Assembly: GCA_000310025.1 (NCBI GenBank)
Contig: FN649738.1
Span: 1,970,981-2,034,980, forward strand
Direction of reading: 5' to 3'
Length of the DNA stretch: 64,000 bases
From: Ectocarpus siliculosus
Taxonomy: Eukaryota; Sar; Phaeophyceae; Ectocarpales; Ectocarpaceae
Under the pieces are notes generated by a model, which did not search any database, was not told where the DNA came from, and saw only the letters and a list, made by a program, of their open reading frames with translations. The translations under genes were made by a program, and so were the position numbers. This document shows, in pieces, positions 48,051-61,799 of the stretch (the stretch's first letter is position 1; the number at the start of each line of letters is the position of its first letter).

Positions 48051-48146
48051 GCAACTATTTGTGTTTACGAACAACTAGCCGGTAGTTGTCTGGCAAACAA
48101 ATAACTTAGTTAGTTTTAGTAAAGTTGTACAGGGTGTGAAAGGATG

Positions 48147-48694
48147 CCCTCATTACATGCATATGCTACAAGCGACATCGCGCATTGCAGCAGTCCCTTC
48201 AATCAATAAGAGCAGCATCAAAGATTTATTCGTCCTTCTCATCTTCACATACCGATTAGAGACAGTTGGCCAACCGGCACAAGGAGTAGCCCTAGCAGCA
48301 CCTCGGGAAAAGATGATAGCACGCACGCGGTTCATGACTTGGGCACCTCTGCCGTGCATGCTGCACAGCACATAGCACAGTCTCAGCCTGCAGTGGTGCA
48401 CAGGATCACGAGGATACGTCGCGAGCGGCTCCGTGGATCAGCACGCGGTACCCCCATTCGTGTATGTATCCCGGCTACGTTGCCCCCCGGTCTTCCCTCC
48501 CTCTGGTCTGTGCCCTCTGGTCGATCGACACAGCATCTGAGGGTGTGGATAACACGCAGAGATAGGGAGAGAGAGGGAGGGCGCAGGTCGGCGTGTAGTA
48601 TCTCACTGCCGTTGCGTCGGTTAGCGTGGTAATAGAAGGTGGTATTAGCGTCAGCGCACAGGAGAGGAAGAGAGTTCGTGGACCTCAAATACCT
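48147..48694. other. Spacer before the SR/RGG gene
   Basis: About 550 bp with no gene. It should hold the promoter and 5' leader of the downstream gene; an AG-rich GATAGGGAGAGAGAGGGAGG tract is at about 48560-48580. Confidence 0.4.
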
Positions 48695-51600
48695 ATGGAG
48701 CCTCCCCAACAGCAAGGGGAGCGAGCTCTGTACATCCAGAAGGACGGCGCAATCAACCCAAGCAGCGCCAGCGGTAACCCTAACGGTGATTTCAATATGT
48801 CTGCCGACATTGTCGGTAGTGGCAGCGGCGGTGGCGCTGATGCAAGCAACGGCGTTTCCGACCTTGCTGGATTAACAGCGGCAAAGATCGGGGGGAAGCC
48901 TCCGAGTGAGGCAGACAAGAAGGCAGCACCGAGGTGGGGATGATGATGGTGTAGCAGTTTGTTGTAGGTCGGCTCTGACGCTTCGTGGGTGTACGGGGGC
49001 ATTTTGCTTGCGCTGATGTGGGTAACAGTAAGTGGGTGGTGTTTAGAAAATATCCAGTAGACATTTTTGTCTGCGACACAGCAAACAGCATCTGAAGACA
49101 GGGCGCGCTTTTTCGAACAAGCACACCTATTGCTGTCGCCTCTGCCTACACTACGTACGGTTGCCGGCTGACGGCCTGCTTCGCGGTGACTCTTGCTCCC
49201 ACACCACTGCAAGCAGCCATCTACCCCCTCCTCGGGAGCAACCGTTTCCTCAGAGCAGAGTGTCCATGTCGCGTTGGCACAGCATGATTAGGTTGTGATG
49301 CGCCGCTCTTCAGTATGCTTACGTATGGTACGTCTTTCCAGCAACCCAAGTAACATGTCGACATGTCGACCCCGGGAACCTGGATACGCTGTCCCCAAGT
49401 GTGGAGAACTCGCCGCTCCTGATCGAGAGGACTACATAAGTCCAACACGACCCTGGATACAGAAAGAGTTGACACGATCACCGGAGCACACGCTTGCCTC
49501 CGAAGAATGTAGTGGTAGACAGAATGTAGTGGTAGACTGGGTATGCTTTCGTGGCTTTCATGACATGCTTCAACCCGGCGGACTTGGTTTCGTCTCGTGT
49601 ATGTTGGCGTGGCCTCCGGCAGATCTGGGGGACCTGCGGCGGGCAAGCCAGGCAAAGACGGCAAGGGTACCAGCGGTAAGAAGAAGAAGACGACCGAGAA
49701 CGGAGAGCGGAAGAAGAGCAAGGTAAAGTGGGTCGTGTTCGCGGCGGTCGCCACCTCGTTGGACGTGTCTTGCGGAATGCCATGATGGTGGCGGCTTTGT
49801 CTCTCGCGCCTTCTTCCGATCTTACACGCCAGTTGTGATCGGTTGACCACCGCACTTGCCAGCTATACTGGCTCCAACCTTCACAGGGAAAGGTGAATGA
49901 AACAGGGCGACGTTGTCGAAGCGAGAAAACTTCACACAACATAACACACCTTCCCAAGTCCAGATCACACCTACCATCGAGAGAAACCGTCGAGGGCGTG
50001 AGGGTCTACTGCTGTGTGCGTTATCAGGATAGTTCCCCGTAATTGGTTCAGGTTGTACTTGCGCCGCGCTACTGACTGTCTTCGCAATAGCCGTGCCCTG
50101 CCGGCTGTTGCTGCTGTCGCTATTGCCCTCGCTGGGCATGACCGAACATGGTCGCAACGTACTGGCTGGCGGATCTGAGCAGACTTGCAAACACGGGCCC
50201 GTAAAGAGCTCGCTTGCCTGCTGATCTCACAACTGCGCCATTTAACGCGGCACGAAGCGTTTGCCACGCCAGAAACCGTGCGCTGCCACTGTACGCCTGA
50301 CCCCATAACCGAGGCCCCTCATCTAATTGCCTCATCCACCAACCCTGAAGTCTCTCTGCTCCCGGGAATACTGTCTCATCATTCGGTGAGCAGAAGTCCA
50401 AGAAGAGCGGCAAGCATGGGGAGGCATCGGCAGACGGGGCAGCGACGGGAGCGACGCCAGGGAGCGATAAGACCACCAAGGGCAAAACCGTAGCTAGCAA
50501 AACGGGCAGCAAGACCAAGGGTGCGGTTAAGAAGGTCGCTGCGGCAAGCGCTACCAAGAAGAAGGAAGGAACCACCACGTCGAGGTGCGCGAACGCCGGC
50601 TCGTTTGCGAGAGTTGTCTGCGTGTGTTTGCGAACTTGTTTGATTCGTTCTGCAGGCCTGTGGCGTTGCCAATGCTGAAGCATCTCGTGTGTCATATTTC
50701 GGCTCGATTACTTCCCTTCGAGGGTGCTCTGGGATGGGAGAGCGGCCATGTGGCCTTCAACAGCCACAACGCGTGCAATAGAGCAAGCTCAACTCTTTTT
50801 TTGGAAATTCTTGTTTGATACTGTACATGTCCTATCGTGGCTTTCCCACGCATCATGTTCTGTGGGCATACGTGATTGGACCATGCCGCCTCGCCGTGAC
50901 TTAGCCCCAAGGCCGATTGATTGATTGATCTTTGTGTTCGTGACGACACCGCTGCTGTTGCTATTTGCAGCGGGAACAAGAGCAAGGACCGCGGCCGGAG
51001 TGACAGAGATAGTCGAAGCCCCAGCTGGAGCAGCCGGAGCTGGAGCAGTCGCAGCCGCAGCAGAAGCTGGAGCAGCCGAAGCAGCAGCAGGGGGAGGAGG
51101 GACAGCCGGTCGAGGAGCAGCAGCAGGCGGAGAAGGGATAGCCGTTCGAGGAGCAGAGAACACAGCCGCTGGCACGGATCCTCTTATCGAGGTAGTGGCG
51201 GCGTCCGTGGCTACTCAAGAGCGCCCCGCGAGCGTTCCTGGGATCGGTTTGGGAATCGGTCCAGGGACCAAGAGCGAGGCCGACCGCAGCGCGATCAGGA
51301 GAGGGACCGGGGCGACGGGCGACGGGGCTATCGCAGGGAAAGCGATCCTCCCTCTGGCAACAGAGGTCGAGACCGTGATCGAGATCGTGATCGAGATCGA
51401 GACCTGCCGAGAGGGAGAGATCGGGAGGTTGTCGGCCGGGGAAGAGGGGAGCGAGAGGAAACGAGGGATAAGGGACGCAGGGACGATGCCGACTCAAGGG
51501 GCCCTGTTAGCGACAGAGACTATCGCGGCGGAGACAGAAAGGAAGCTCGTAGCGGTAAGAATGAGCCTCGCAGCGGAAACGGCAAGGAACAGGCCCAACG

Positions 51601-51763
51601 CGATGGCAACGTGAAACCTCAGGGCGGCAGGGGGGACCCCAACGACGATAAGAAGGAAGCTCGAGGGGACGTGAAAGAGCCTGTCAGCGATAGGAAAGGG
51701 TCCCGCTCGGATAGACAAGACCCCGACAAAGACAAGGAGGAAACTTCGAGGGAAGGCAAGGAT

Positions 51764-51797
<34 letters not shown>

Positions 51798-54700
51798 GGG
51801 TAGACAGGGGCGGTGAACAGCAGTACGGCGAGGACTCGCAAGGAGGTGGGAGCTACCGGCGGGACAGGGACTACCGACACCATGGGGTCGACGACCGCTA
51901 CGGAGGAAACAGGGGGGGATACCGCCCTCGCGGGAGCAACGACTACTACGGCACCAGGGAGACCCGCAACCGAGAGCCAGCAGACCGCGACCACCGAGGA
52001 GAGAAGGGCTATACCAGGGACGGCAGGGACAAAGGGCACGATCAAGACCACAGGGGTCAGGAAGGTGACCGCGGCGGCAGCGTGCACGGGGGGGAACATC
52101 AGGGGCGGGGCATGGGACGAGAGCGCAACCCCCGCTCCGCGAGGACGGGGTCAGGGTTTGCAGACCAGCGCGGAGACCGAGGTCCACCGCCGCCACATTC
52201 CGGGAGCGACGGCGGTCGGGGATGGGCAGGAGCTGGCCCCGGGGTGCACTCCGGAAGAGATGACGGCGGTGGCGAGAGGGGCGGGCCGAGGGGCGGATCG
52301 AGGGAACGCTACAGACGCAACAACGGCGAGAGCGGCGGCGGTCCCGCGGAGGGGATGCAGCACGACGGCGGCGGCCGCATGGGGCAAGGTCCTTGGAATG
52401 ATCCTCATGTTCCCTACCCGTCGGAGGGGCGGCCTCGTCCTCAACAGCCGCAGCGAGAGACGTTCAACGGGGAAAGGCGCAGGGGCAGATCCCCAGGCGG
52501 TGACGACGAACGAAAGTTTGATGGGATGAGGGCGGGAGCCGGGGCAAATGGAGGGGATGAGCCGGGGCCAGTGCTAAGGTGAGACCGCTGAGGGCTGCTA
52601 CCGTCCGCCAGCCGGTATTTGTCGGGGTGCGCGGCGGGGAGATGACTAGGCCCAAGCGCAAGTATCGTCTGCGCTCGCAGAGGGAACGTACTATCCGATT
52701 ACTACCGTCAAGCTCTGTCATGACGCATGACCGTTTCGTTTTCAAGGCCTGTTTTGTTGTCTTGTCGTCCGGTGGGTGAGCGCGCTGTCATGTCATGTCA
52801 TGCCATGCCATGCCATGTTGAGATTACCTTGCTACCCACCTCACTCTCAGTATTGTCAAGCATCCAACTCTTTCTGCTGTATTCCCGGTGGTTACGTTGT
52901 CTGCCCACATGGTTCCCTGTCCGGTGGTTTTGCCATGTGTTTCGTGTTTGTGTGTCGGTATAGGGACAAGCGCAGACGAAGTGGCAGCAGAACAACCGGG
53001 CCTTCGGAGGCCGACCAAGCACCTGGGGATTCGTTTGCCGGGGCCGGCACGGGAACACTCACCGCTGGACCCGGGGCCTATGGACCAGGACACTCACCCG
53101 CTAAGCGTTTGAGGTGTGCGTGTGTGGTAGTAGTCCGTGGGGAGCGCCGCATGCGGGCGAACCGCACGTTAGCATTCGGGGAGGAGGGTGAAAGGAATTA
53201 GTCTTCCTGCTAGGTTTCGATTTTTGTTCGTTTGCCGTTGGCCTCTCGTAACCAGCATGTGTGGCGTTGTCCAGGTAAGGTAGAGGGTGGGATTGAAAGG
53301 CTTCAAACAGTCGGAATATGAACAGGAGAACAAAGCTGTCGTCCCTGCTCACCCCCACCCCCATGTCCAACTCCAATTGCTGGAGATTGGCCCCTTGTCC
53401 TTCTCGCAGACCGGCTTGTCTCCGCAACCACAGCGGGAAAGACATCATCCGCACTGCGGTGACTTGTAGAGCTTAACTAGTTTCGTCGCACTCAACTATG
53501 ATATGCTACATCTTGATATGCTATCTTTGCGTGTTTCCCTTTCATGCGGCAGGGGTGACGAGCCTCCGCCGTTCGCAGATGTGGGAGTAGCAGCACCGGG
53601 GGGTCGGGGAGGGATGAGAGGCGAGGAAGACATGCTGCGGCGCCCCTCTGGCATGCGCCCCGGGGGGCCAGGACGGGGCGTCGAGCCCGGAATGAGAGGC
53701 CCGGAGCCTGGGATGCAAGGCAGGGGGATGGGTGGCGGCCGGGGCAGAGGCGGCGGCCGCTTTGGGCCAGAGGGAAGAGGTGGACGAGGAGGAGGTGCTG
53801 AGTACGTGGAGGGAGGCCGAGGAGGGGACTTGCCCCCCCCGGATGGCTACCGGATGGACTTCCCCCCCGGTCAGATGGACAGGTGAGCGAGGCAGCGGTA
53901 TGCGGGGTGGTACATTGCTTGGGAGTAGCATCTACAAGACGGCAGAACCTCTAGAGAAGTAAGTGCTCCTCTCAGAATCGGCTCGTATCGTGCGTGCGAT
54001 TCTGTCGGAAGATCTAGCTAGACCTTGGGCGACGATTTGTCTTGGCACGATCCTCGCACCACACCTCCAAAATATGCCCGAACGGAACGCTGGAGCAGCG
54101 CTAATGTACACACGTCTTGTTGTCCCGTTGTCGTTATTGTAATTTGGAAACACGTGGGGAAGCTTTATGTCCCATGTAGTATTCCGTGTTGACTGTATGC
54201 ACACCGTACAATAGGAGGAACGAGCGAACGACTTGTTGCGATGTGAACGTTTATTATGGTTGTGGTTGTGAGGTGTATCGACCACCAAGAACGCTGTTAA
54301 TTTCGTGGAAATGTATATAGATCCGTCACGTAGAAGACGACCAGTGCTTGTGAATAGAGGCTCGTCGAGTATATCAACTCACGCTCCGACGTTGATATCT
54401 ATGCAGTTCTCGCTGCTCCCAGAATATCTATCATCTCTGTGTGTTGGGGTATCTTTCCATAGCCGCACCTTTGCATCCCATTTATCTTTCCTTCTTGATC
54501 TTCGACACCTTTGGAACTGAGCAGCGATTTTCGGCCATGGTCTGTAAACTTGGGGGAGAATTGGGAGTTATATCGTAGTAGTTGCCCTATCCCAAACTTG
54601 TAGGCTGACTTGTTCTCTTGGCACCACCCCAGCTTGAACGATTGCACGATTGCACGATTGCGCGACAGGATGGACCGGGACCGGCACCAGGACCGTGACC

Positions 54701-57700
54701 GAGACCGTCGCAGGGGACCCCCTCTCGTCGACAGAGACGGCCAGCCTCCCCCACCATGGGCAAACGGCGCCATGGACGGCCCTCCTGACGGAGGCCGGGG
54801 GGGAGGAGGACGAGGACGTGGAGGAAGAGGAAGAGGAAGAGGAAGAGGTGGCCCGGGGTCGGAAGGGATGGGACCGTTGAACCGCATGGATCCAGGCCAG
54901 CCGCGGATGATGCCGGCCATTTCACCACCAGAAGGGGGCTTCGGGCCTCCAGAGCGGGTATACGGGAGAGGCGGGCGGGGTAGAGGCGGCGGAGAGTTCG
55001 ACTTCGGGGGGCCCGACGGGGGGAGGGGGAGAGGGCGGGGGGGTGGGGGGGGGCGCGGTAGTGAGCGGCCGCCGTTTCCTCCGGGCGGCGTGGACGGGGC
55101 ACCAGAGGGGAAGTACGATTCAGCAGGTAAACTTTCTTGCTTTTCCGGGTGTGTGGGTGTGTGGGTGGGAACACTCTTGTCTTACGTGGGAAGAGATTTG
55201 CTGTGCTGCCTGCCCTACGGGGGATTTTACAGCTCGCCCGGGGTCACGTTGTTGCGCCTTTTAATTTAATTCGGTGATGCGAGTGTGTGCTTGACGGATG
55301 GGCCGCGGTGTGTGCACGTGTGACACACGTGTGTTTGTTTCTTTAATTTTTAGTATGTACTATACTAAACGTGTTTATTGCTTGTGTTTATTGCTTTCTC
55401 GCTGGTACTAACTGTGGACGAGGTACCTATGGATGGGTCATGGCTTGGGAGGATTGCGAGCTGTTTTTTGGTATTTGTAGGCGAGCGTCCTGTGGATGCC
55501 AAAGGCGAACAAGCAGGCATTGTCGGCCATCGCACTGAGATACGTCGAAGGTCGGAAAGGAGGTCTTTGCGGAACAATACGTGTAGTGCTCCGTCTTGAC
55601 TGAGATACGTACGTGACATGTCAGTGCTACTTCGTAGTTATTTCGAGGGCACCAATCATACTTGCCATCCCTCTCAATGATCATGTTTGATTGAGCAATT
55701 ATGTATCCCTCCCTTGCTGTGTGCATTCGTTGTTTGATAGGGCAAACCGCGGTTTCAATTTCGCCCAGATCGCTTAACAATATGCGGTGTTTTTCAGATC
55801 TCTGCGAGTGTCCGCCCAGGCGGTGATGAGTACCTTTGGTTTATTTCGAGTCACAAACACCAGCACCAGTCGATAATGTTTTTGTTGCGGTAAGAACGTG
55901 TGCCGCAAGGCAGCAGATGGTGCTTGCATGCCGTCCGTCGTAGCAAGAACATCACTACACGCGACCGCCACCCCCGCCCCTGAACACACTGAACAAACAC
56001 ATATGCAGGCCGAGGACCAGAGCCAGTCGGGCCGAACGCTCGTGGCGGTGGCGGCGGTGTAGCCCCCTTAGCACCACCCAACAATTTGTCGGGGGCCCCC
56101 GGCCCAAGGCAAGGAGGTCGAGCGATGTTAGGAGGGGGAGGAGGAGGACCCGACCGGCCGATGGGTGGACCGGAGAGAGGGCCAGGACTAGAGATGGGCG
56201 GCCGCGGGGGGCGGGGCGGCGGCGATCGCCACAGCAGCGGCGGTCGCGGCGCCGGCGGCGCACCCAACAGACTGGAGCAAGAAAACATTGCCGCCCCCCC
56301 CGGCGGGGGCAGACGGGGGATACCCCGCCCCCCTCCCGGATTTTGGGGACCGCGGGGCCCCCCTCCCCCCGGACACCCCGCCTGGAACGACCCGGCTCTC
56401 GAGCAGTACATACCGAGGCAACAACACGGGAACGGGGAAGGAGACGGCGGCCGCCCGGGAGTAGGGGGGGGGGGAGGAAGAGGACGAGGCCCTGGCTTCT
56501 ATCCGCCCCGGGGCGAAGGAGTGAGAGGAGGAGTCGGGGAGCCAAGGAGGCAGCAGCAGCAAGATGGGGGCCCGCCGCTTCACTTCGATGGTGCGGGGGG
56601 TCCCGGTGGTGGTGGTCAGCCTCCCCCGCCGTGGGCCGCAGCGGGCGGTCTTCCGCCGAGAGGATTCGGGGGGCCTCAGCAGCATCAGGGCCGGGGTGGT
56701 GCCGGATTGGGTGGGCCGATGAGAGGGCGGGGGCAAGGCGGCGGCGGCCGCGGCGGCCAGAATGGGTCTCGAGGGTCGATGGTTAGACCGGACGAGGGCA
56801 GGGGGCCACTGCCGCCGCCGCCGCCTGGTGACGGCCCGTGGCGGCCGATGGGTACGGCGCCGTGGGAGAACGGTCGGGGTGACGTGCTTCCGCCGCCGCC
56901 AGCAGGCGCCGGGTGGGGGCCGGGAGGGGGGTGAGTTAGACTATTACGCTGCCGTTTTTTTTGGGGGGGGGCAACCGCCTGTGCTAAGTCGTTGGCGTTG
57001 GCGTTGTTGACAAGTGCACGGCGTGGATATAATAGCAGTTCGGTTTCGTAGTGGCGATTCAACGTTCGCATGGGGGTGATATTGGCACCTGCGCGTTAGT
57101 GATGTTGGCTGGGTCATACTTTTGTACCTGAAAGAAGAAAGCAGGGCGTTACAGTACTCGACCTCCCAGTTGTCTCCGTGCAACGATGCATCCCATGGTA
57201 CATTGGCAGCAGGCAATAACCAAGACCAACGCACAGTGACCAAGACCAACTCTTGTCAAAAATGTATCCCCATCCCCTGTTGTCTAGCAACTGGGAGCAG
57301 GAAGGCGGGGGCATGCGGCGGGGCGACAGCAGGGAGAGAGTGTGGGGGCCCCCTGGCCCCGGAGGCGGCCCGCCAGGAATTGGAGGACCGGATGGTCCAA
57401 GGCTTCGGAGATCTCGATCCCGCTCCGACTCCCGACCGCGCAGAGGTCCTGGCCCTCCTCCTCACGGTGCCTGGGAAGCAAACAATAACAATATGAACAA
57501 CAACAGGGGAGACGGGCGAGGGCCAAGAGGAGGAGAAGGATTCGGCGGCGAGGGATACGGTGAGGACTGCGTGCGCGTTGTTTGGTTTGTTATAAAGCGA
57601 GGGAAGGTGGACAGGTCAATTGTATCCCTGCCTTGTGCTGCTAGGCGGTACACTCTTTTCCTTACGCATACTTCTACCGGTGTCAGATGTCAATATCGAA

Positions 57701-60236
57701 AGAACGCAGTACTTGTCTTGACGCTAGAATAGATACGGCTGCTTCCACTGTATACCGGCTGTCCTAATCGAAATACCTGTTCAGGTCCCATGTGGGCAAT
57801 CGAAGTCAGTGTCATACATACCATGATATGGAGCGTCGTATGTGTCGACAGGCCCGGTCAGGGAACACTTGGTACACAGTACACAAATAAAGGGCGGTCT
57901 TACTTATTGGAGTTTGCAATTGTACTGTACTGTAGAGGACTGCAACGATCGATCACGGTTGTATGTGACTTGTGTTATTTGCGTGTCTCCGTGGACACCC
58001 AGGTGAGTTGTACAGCAGGTATGATACATTCGTGTTTCTTTTTTCCGGGTGAAGGCGAATGTGGTATCTATGCCGCATTGTGGATGATAAATCTGCTTGG
58101 TCTCTAAACCAATGATGCATCACACCACGATTTTACACTAAACGGCGATACGTTTAACAATTCCCAGAGTCCTTCAGACTCAACCCTATTCCAAAACTTG
58201 TGATAATCTCAACGGTGATGATCAACGACAGCGGCTGTCCCTGGTTCCATGCTGCGCTCGTTGACACGCGTCCCTTGCTTTCTTCCGTGCTGCCCGTCGT
58301 GATGACTTTCACCGACAGGCCCCCCCGGCGAGCGAAGACAGCCCCCCTACGGCGGTCACCAGCAGTCACAGCAAGACCGCTGGCAGGCCGATCAATGGCA
58401 ACCACACCCCCGGCACGGCCCCGGCGGCGACTTCCCGAGGTTCCCGCCGGATGATGACTTGGAGGCGATAGCAGAGGCGGAAGCGGCGGCCCAAGTGGCC
58501 GAGGCGAAAGCGGAGGCAGCCGCGGCCGCTGCAGCCGCCGCCGCCGCCGCGGTGAAGGAGGAGGAGGAGGAGCGGGCCGAGGCGGCTGAGGTTGATCCTG
58601 CAGTTGTTGCCGTGGTGAGTTTCGTGCGACCCAAACTTGCCCTTCCTTGCAACCAAAAGCGACGCGAGCTTTTCTTGGGCGCAGCTTGTCCGCCCTTGAC
58701 GCGACTCGCCAAAACACCTCACGTACTGCTTGCTGTGCCTGTCTAGTCGGCAGTATCGTTTTCGGCGTTCTTTGCTCTGGAGGTCATGCATGCATCTACG
58801 CGGGGTCTCTTGCAGCAAGTACGCTCGGACCACGCACGATGCTGATTGTCGCCATTTTGTAGCGCACCGCCCTGTTGATAGTGCGGAAGGCCAATATTTG
58901 GTACCATACTTTTTACCAACACACGTGGCTGGCTGTCTTGATTCCGTCGCCACGTTTCCTGTCCAGAGTCAGTCTTCCCCCAACACGCCATCATCTCATG
59001 TTACCACCCGCCCTCGTCTGTTCGTCCGCGTTCCCAACCGATCCTGTTTCGTTGCGGAACACAACAAAAAAAAGGCGGCCAACCTCGCGCCGGTGTGCGT
59101 GTCACGGCAGCTGCTGTCGGAGGGCGCTTACCGCCGCTTGGCCCTCGCGCGTCAAGCCGGAGATGATGTCGAGGCCGGGCTTACCTTCGAACCGGAGGAG
59201 GGATACGATGACGAAGAGGAAAGGGGCACAGGTGCGGGTGTGAAACCAAAGGAGGAGGCAGGCGTCAACGCCGGAACCGCCATGGGCGAAGGGGCGACGC
59301 CTGCAAGCGGCACGGAGATGGACGGCGGTGACAACGGCTACGGCGACGGCATCAACACTACCCCGGCACAGTTGGCCACGGACGAAAGCGGCGGCGGCGG
59401 CGGCGGCGGCGGCGGTTCTCCGGATGGCGCAGAAGAAGAGGACGACCTTTACGGCGATCTCTACGGCGGCCTGGACGACGACGGTGGCGGTGGGACTGAC
59501 ATGGACGGCGGTGTCCGAAATGGTGGCGGAGGCGGGGGGGGTCAGGACGGCGCGGGCGACGATGGCGGCGGCGTGGGCGAGGAGGGCCAAGGTGCCGGCG
59601 GGCTGAACGGAGGCGGTGCGGTGGAAGCAGGAGGAGGGGACGGTATGGCTGAGGAGGTCAGCACTCGTGCCGTTATGAACGCTCTTAAGGTAAGGGAGGC
59701 AGGCGTGTTTTACCTGCCGCCGTTGGTGCAGAGATTTTACGAGATGTAAAGGCCTTGGTTTATTTTTGGACACTGCTATGCTTTCTTCTTGTACGGGTGG
59801 GTGCTGTGGAGTAGCGCACACGCACGAGGTACTTGCCGTCCCGTGGACATTCTAATGACATGCTTTTTAGGTGTGGTGGTGGTGGTCCTACCAAACAAAG
59901 CTGTTGTGTTTGGCGTCAAGCACCGCTTCACGTCCCGCGCTGGCGGCAGTGCGTGCTGGTGCTTGAAGCAGCTGACTTGCGTCAATCCAACATGTTTAAT
60001 TGTTCTATCTCTACATGAATATGCGACAACGAGCCCTCCTCCCCGCCGCTAAATTTCCCTCACCCGCTTGCCCCGAATGTCCCCGTCCCCGTCCCCTCGC
60101 TCGATTAACGCAGAGATTGGAGGGCCCGATTTTCATCCCTGCACCTCCAGAGGCTACACCTGTGTCTTTGATGTTGGGGGACATCTCCGTTGGGCTTCCC
60201 CTCAATGTTTTATCGGCGCCTGAAACGTACCACTAG
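48695..60236 (+). CDS. Giant Lys/SR/RGG-rich protein, probably nuclear RNA-binding, unrecognised family
   Basis: Twelve exons close exactly in frame to 1767 aa: 48695-48933, 49623-49722, 50394-50584, 50971-52578, 52964-53113, 53553-53882, 54669-55126, 56009-56930, 57288-57559, 58319-58614, 59075-59689, 60114-60236. Residues 1-176 are polar and Lys-rich (KKVAAASATKKKEG). Residues about 177-260 are Ser-Arg dipeptides of the SR type, followed by Arg/Asp runs (RDRDRDRDRD) and a Q10 tract. About 760-1420 is RGG/Pro/Gly-rich (GRGRGGRGRGRGRGG, PPPPPGDGPW). About 1460-1490 is an Ala/Glu helix, then VCVSRQLLSEGAYRRLALAR, an acidic EEDDLYGDLYGGLDDD segment and GPIFIPAPPEATPVSLM near the end. No RRM, zinc finger or helicase motif is visible. 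SR and RGG regions bind RNA and drive condensates, so a splicing or mRNA-processing role is inferred. The last-exon choice is the least certain. Confidence 0.72.
52786..52815. repeat. Pentanucleotide microsatellite (TGTCA)3(TGCCA)3
   Basis: Six perfect 5-bp units, three of each variant, in intron 4 of the SR/RGG gene. Confidence 0.9.
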
Positions 60237-61799
60237 TCCTGAGTTCTCACATCAATCGATTCTCCTGCTGGAGTTGCTACGGGGGTGAAAGCACTAGCCA
60301 TCGCACCGTGGGTTTGAAAGGTTACACCCCGTAAAGGGGGGTAGGTGCTGTGTTTTCAGCGGGTTGTAGGGCACCCCTCCTGTGCTGTTATTGTTTCCAT
60401 GGTATATATTAAGTTCTTCATGAACGGGTGTTTCGTATACAAGTACAAGGTAGTTTTACATTTCTTTTTTCTGGGAGTGAGTCGGATTTGGAGAATGTTC
60501 TCCGACCGGCCAAAAATAATCAGCATGTGTTGGTTTTGGGAGGAAGGTGTTTGATATTTGTCTGGTGTGGTTGCAGGCGTGAAGTGTAGCTGGCTTCTCT
60601 GGTGGTGGCAGGTACAGGGTGCAGGTCAATGTTTTAGTGTTTGGGCGAAGCGTTTTTATCGAATCACAAGAAAACTTGATGTGTTATTTTTGTTGGAAGA
60701 AACCAGGATCATGGCACCGCTCCGACCTGAATCTTTTCGGTTTGCTGTCTCACCTTTCCGGCAGTGTAAGCGGGTGCTTTGCGACATTTCATTACATTGG
60801 TGTGCCTTGGTGGTGGTAAAGGGCGGGTTCTGCTGCTAAGGTACATTGAACTTCGTGCGTGAAAATAAGGGAGAGAGTGAAGGAGCATTTTGGTCGTTCG
60901 TCCGATGACGCGCGAAAAATTAGTTACTCGTTCAGATTGCCTCGTTCAAGCACGAATCAAATGATCAACATCATGTGTAAGTGTTGTTTCTCTCTGGTTT
61001 CTTTGTCCAAGCGCAGTTCCCAGCGGCAGTCGATTCTTTTCCCCGCCGAAACATGAAGGCAAGATCGTCGAGAGTAAGAAACCGCAGACAAGCCAAGAGC
61101 TCCCGACAAACGCGATGCCACCCTCGAAACTGCCACAGGTCCAACCAAGTGACGAAGTATTCCTCTGCGACGATCACGCGCTTCGGAATGATCGAGACAA
61201 TGCGTCCGGACGTTGCAAACGTGGGCAGATATGCGGGCACGGATGTTGGTAACGTGCCCCAAACCGGTTGTCAGTCCAGGGAGGTCTCCCCACTCAGAAA
61301 TCGTGTGCCGCACCTTGACTTAGACGAGAATGTTTAGTCGAAATGCAACAACAGATCACGTCGCGATTTGTTTTTTTGGTCTTCACTTCAAATCAGGGCT
61401 CACAGCATATATTTGTGCCGTTTACTCCAACCCTTGGTCACACAGAAGGGTTCCTCTCCCTGAGGACCCCTACCCACCCATCCTGTGGTGCTTTGCCTTC
61501 GATTTCTAGTGTGAGAAGAATGCAGCAACTATCTTCCCTCCGTGTACACACGAACTATTTGAAGCGCTTTCCACCCGGTCCATGATCAGCTTGAAATTCC
61601 CAAGTACGAGAATCAAACATCCTGCGTCTCAGGATGGATGGATGTATTATTAATGTGCTTGCCTATGTTTCATGATCGATCGTGAACTCGTGCAGGTTAA
61701 AACGAATGCGGTCATGGGTGCTCTCCAATGCAAGCTCTAGGGTGGGTTTCGCCCTCTCGCGAGCAACTACAGCAGCAGAATCTTTAGGCATCGCTCCTT
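60237..61799. other. Spacer between convergent genes, one possible ORF
   Basis: 1.56 kb between the stop of the SR/RGG gene and the stop of the small - strand gene. A - strand frame at 60971-61240 (89 codons if GTG-initiated) reads protein-like (IVSIIPKRVIVAEEYFVTW, CLRFLTLDDLAFMF) but has no ATG, no family match I know and no clear splice partner. The rest shows nothing. Confidence 0.35.

Larger units (their letters stand above)
47111..48138. mobile_element. Complete non-autonomous DNA transposon with 16-bp TIRs and 8-bp target duplication
   Basis: The left end CACACCCTGTACAACT (47111-47126) is the exact reverse complement of the right end AGTTGTACAGGGTGTG (48123-48138). Both ends are flanked by the direct repeat AAAGGATG (47103-47110 and 48139-48146), an 8-bp target site duplication. 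A second inverted block, TTGTTTGCCAGACAACTA, lies inside each end. The interior has no transposase: it is a 42-bp minisatellite with a SINE inserted in it. An 8-bp duplication is what hAT elements make, but the terminal bases are not a textbook hAT end, so the superfamily is open. Confidence 0.9.

Noticed and set aside
47140-48055. CRISPR array
   Set aside because: Tandem units abut with no unique spacers, the units vary, and the setting is eukaryotic.
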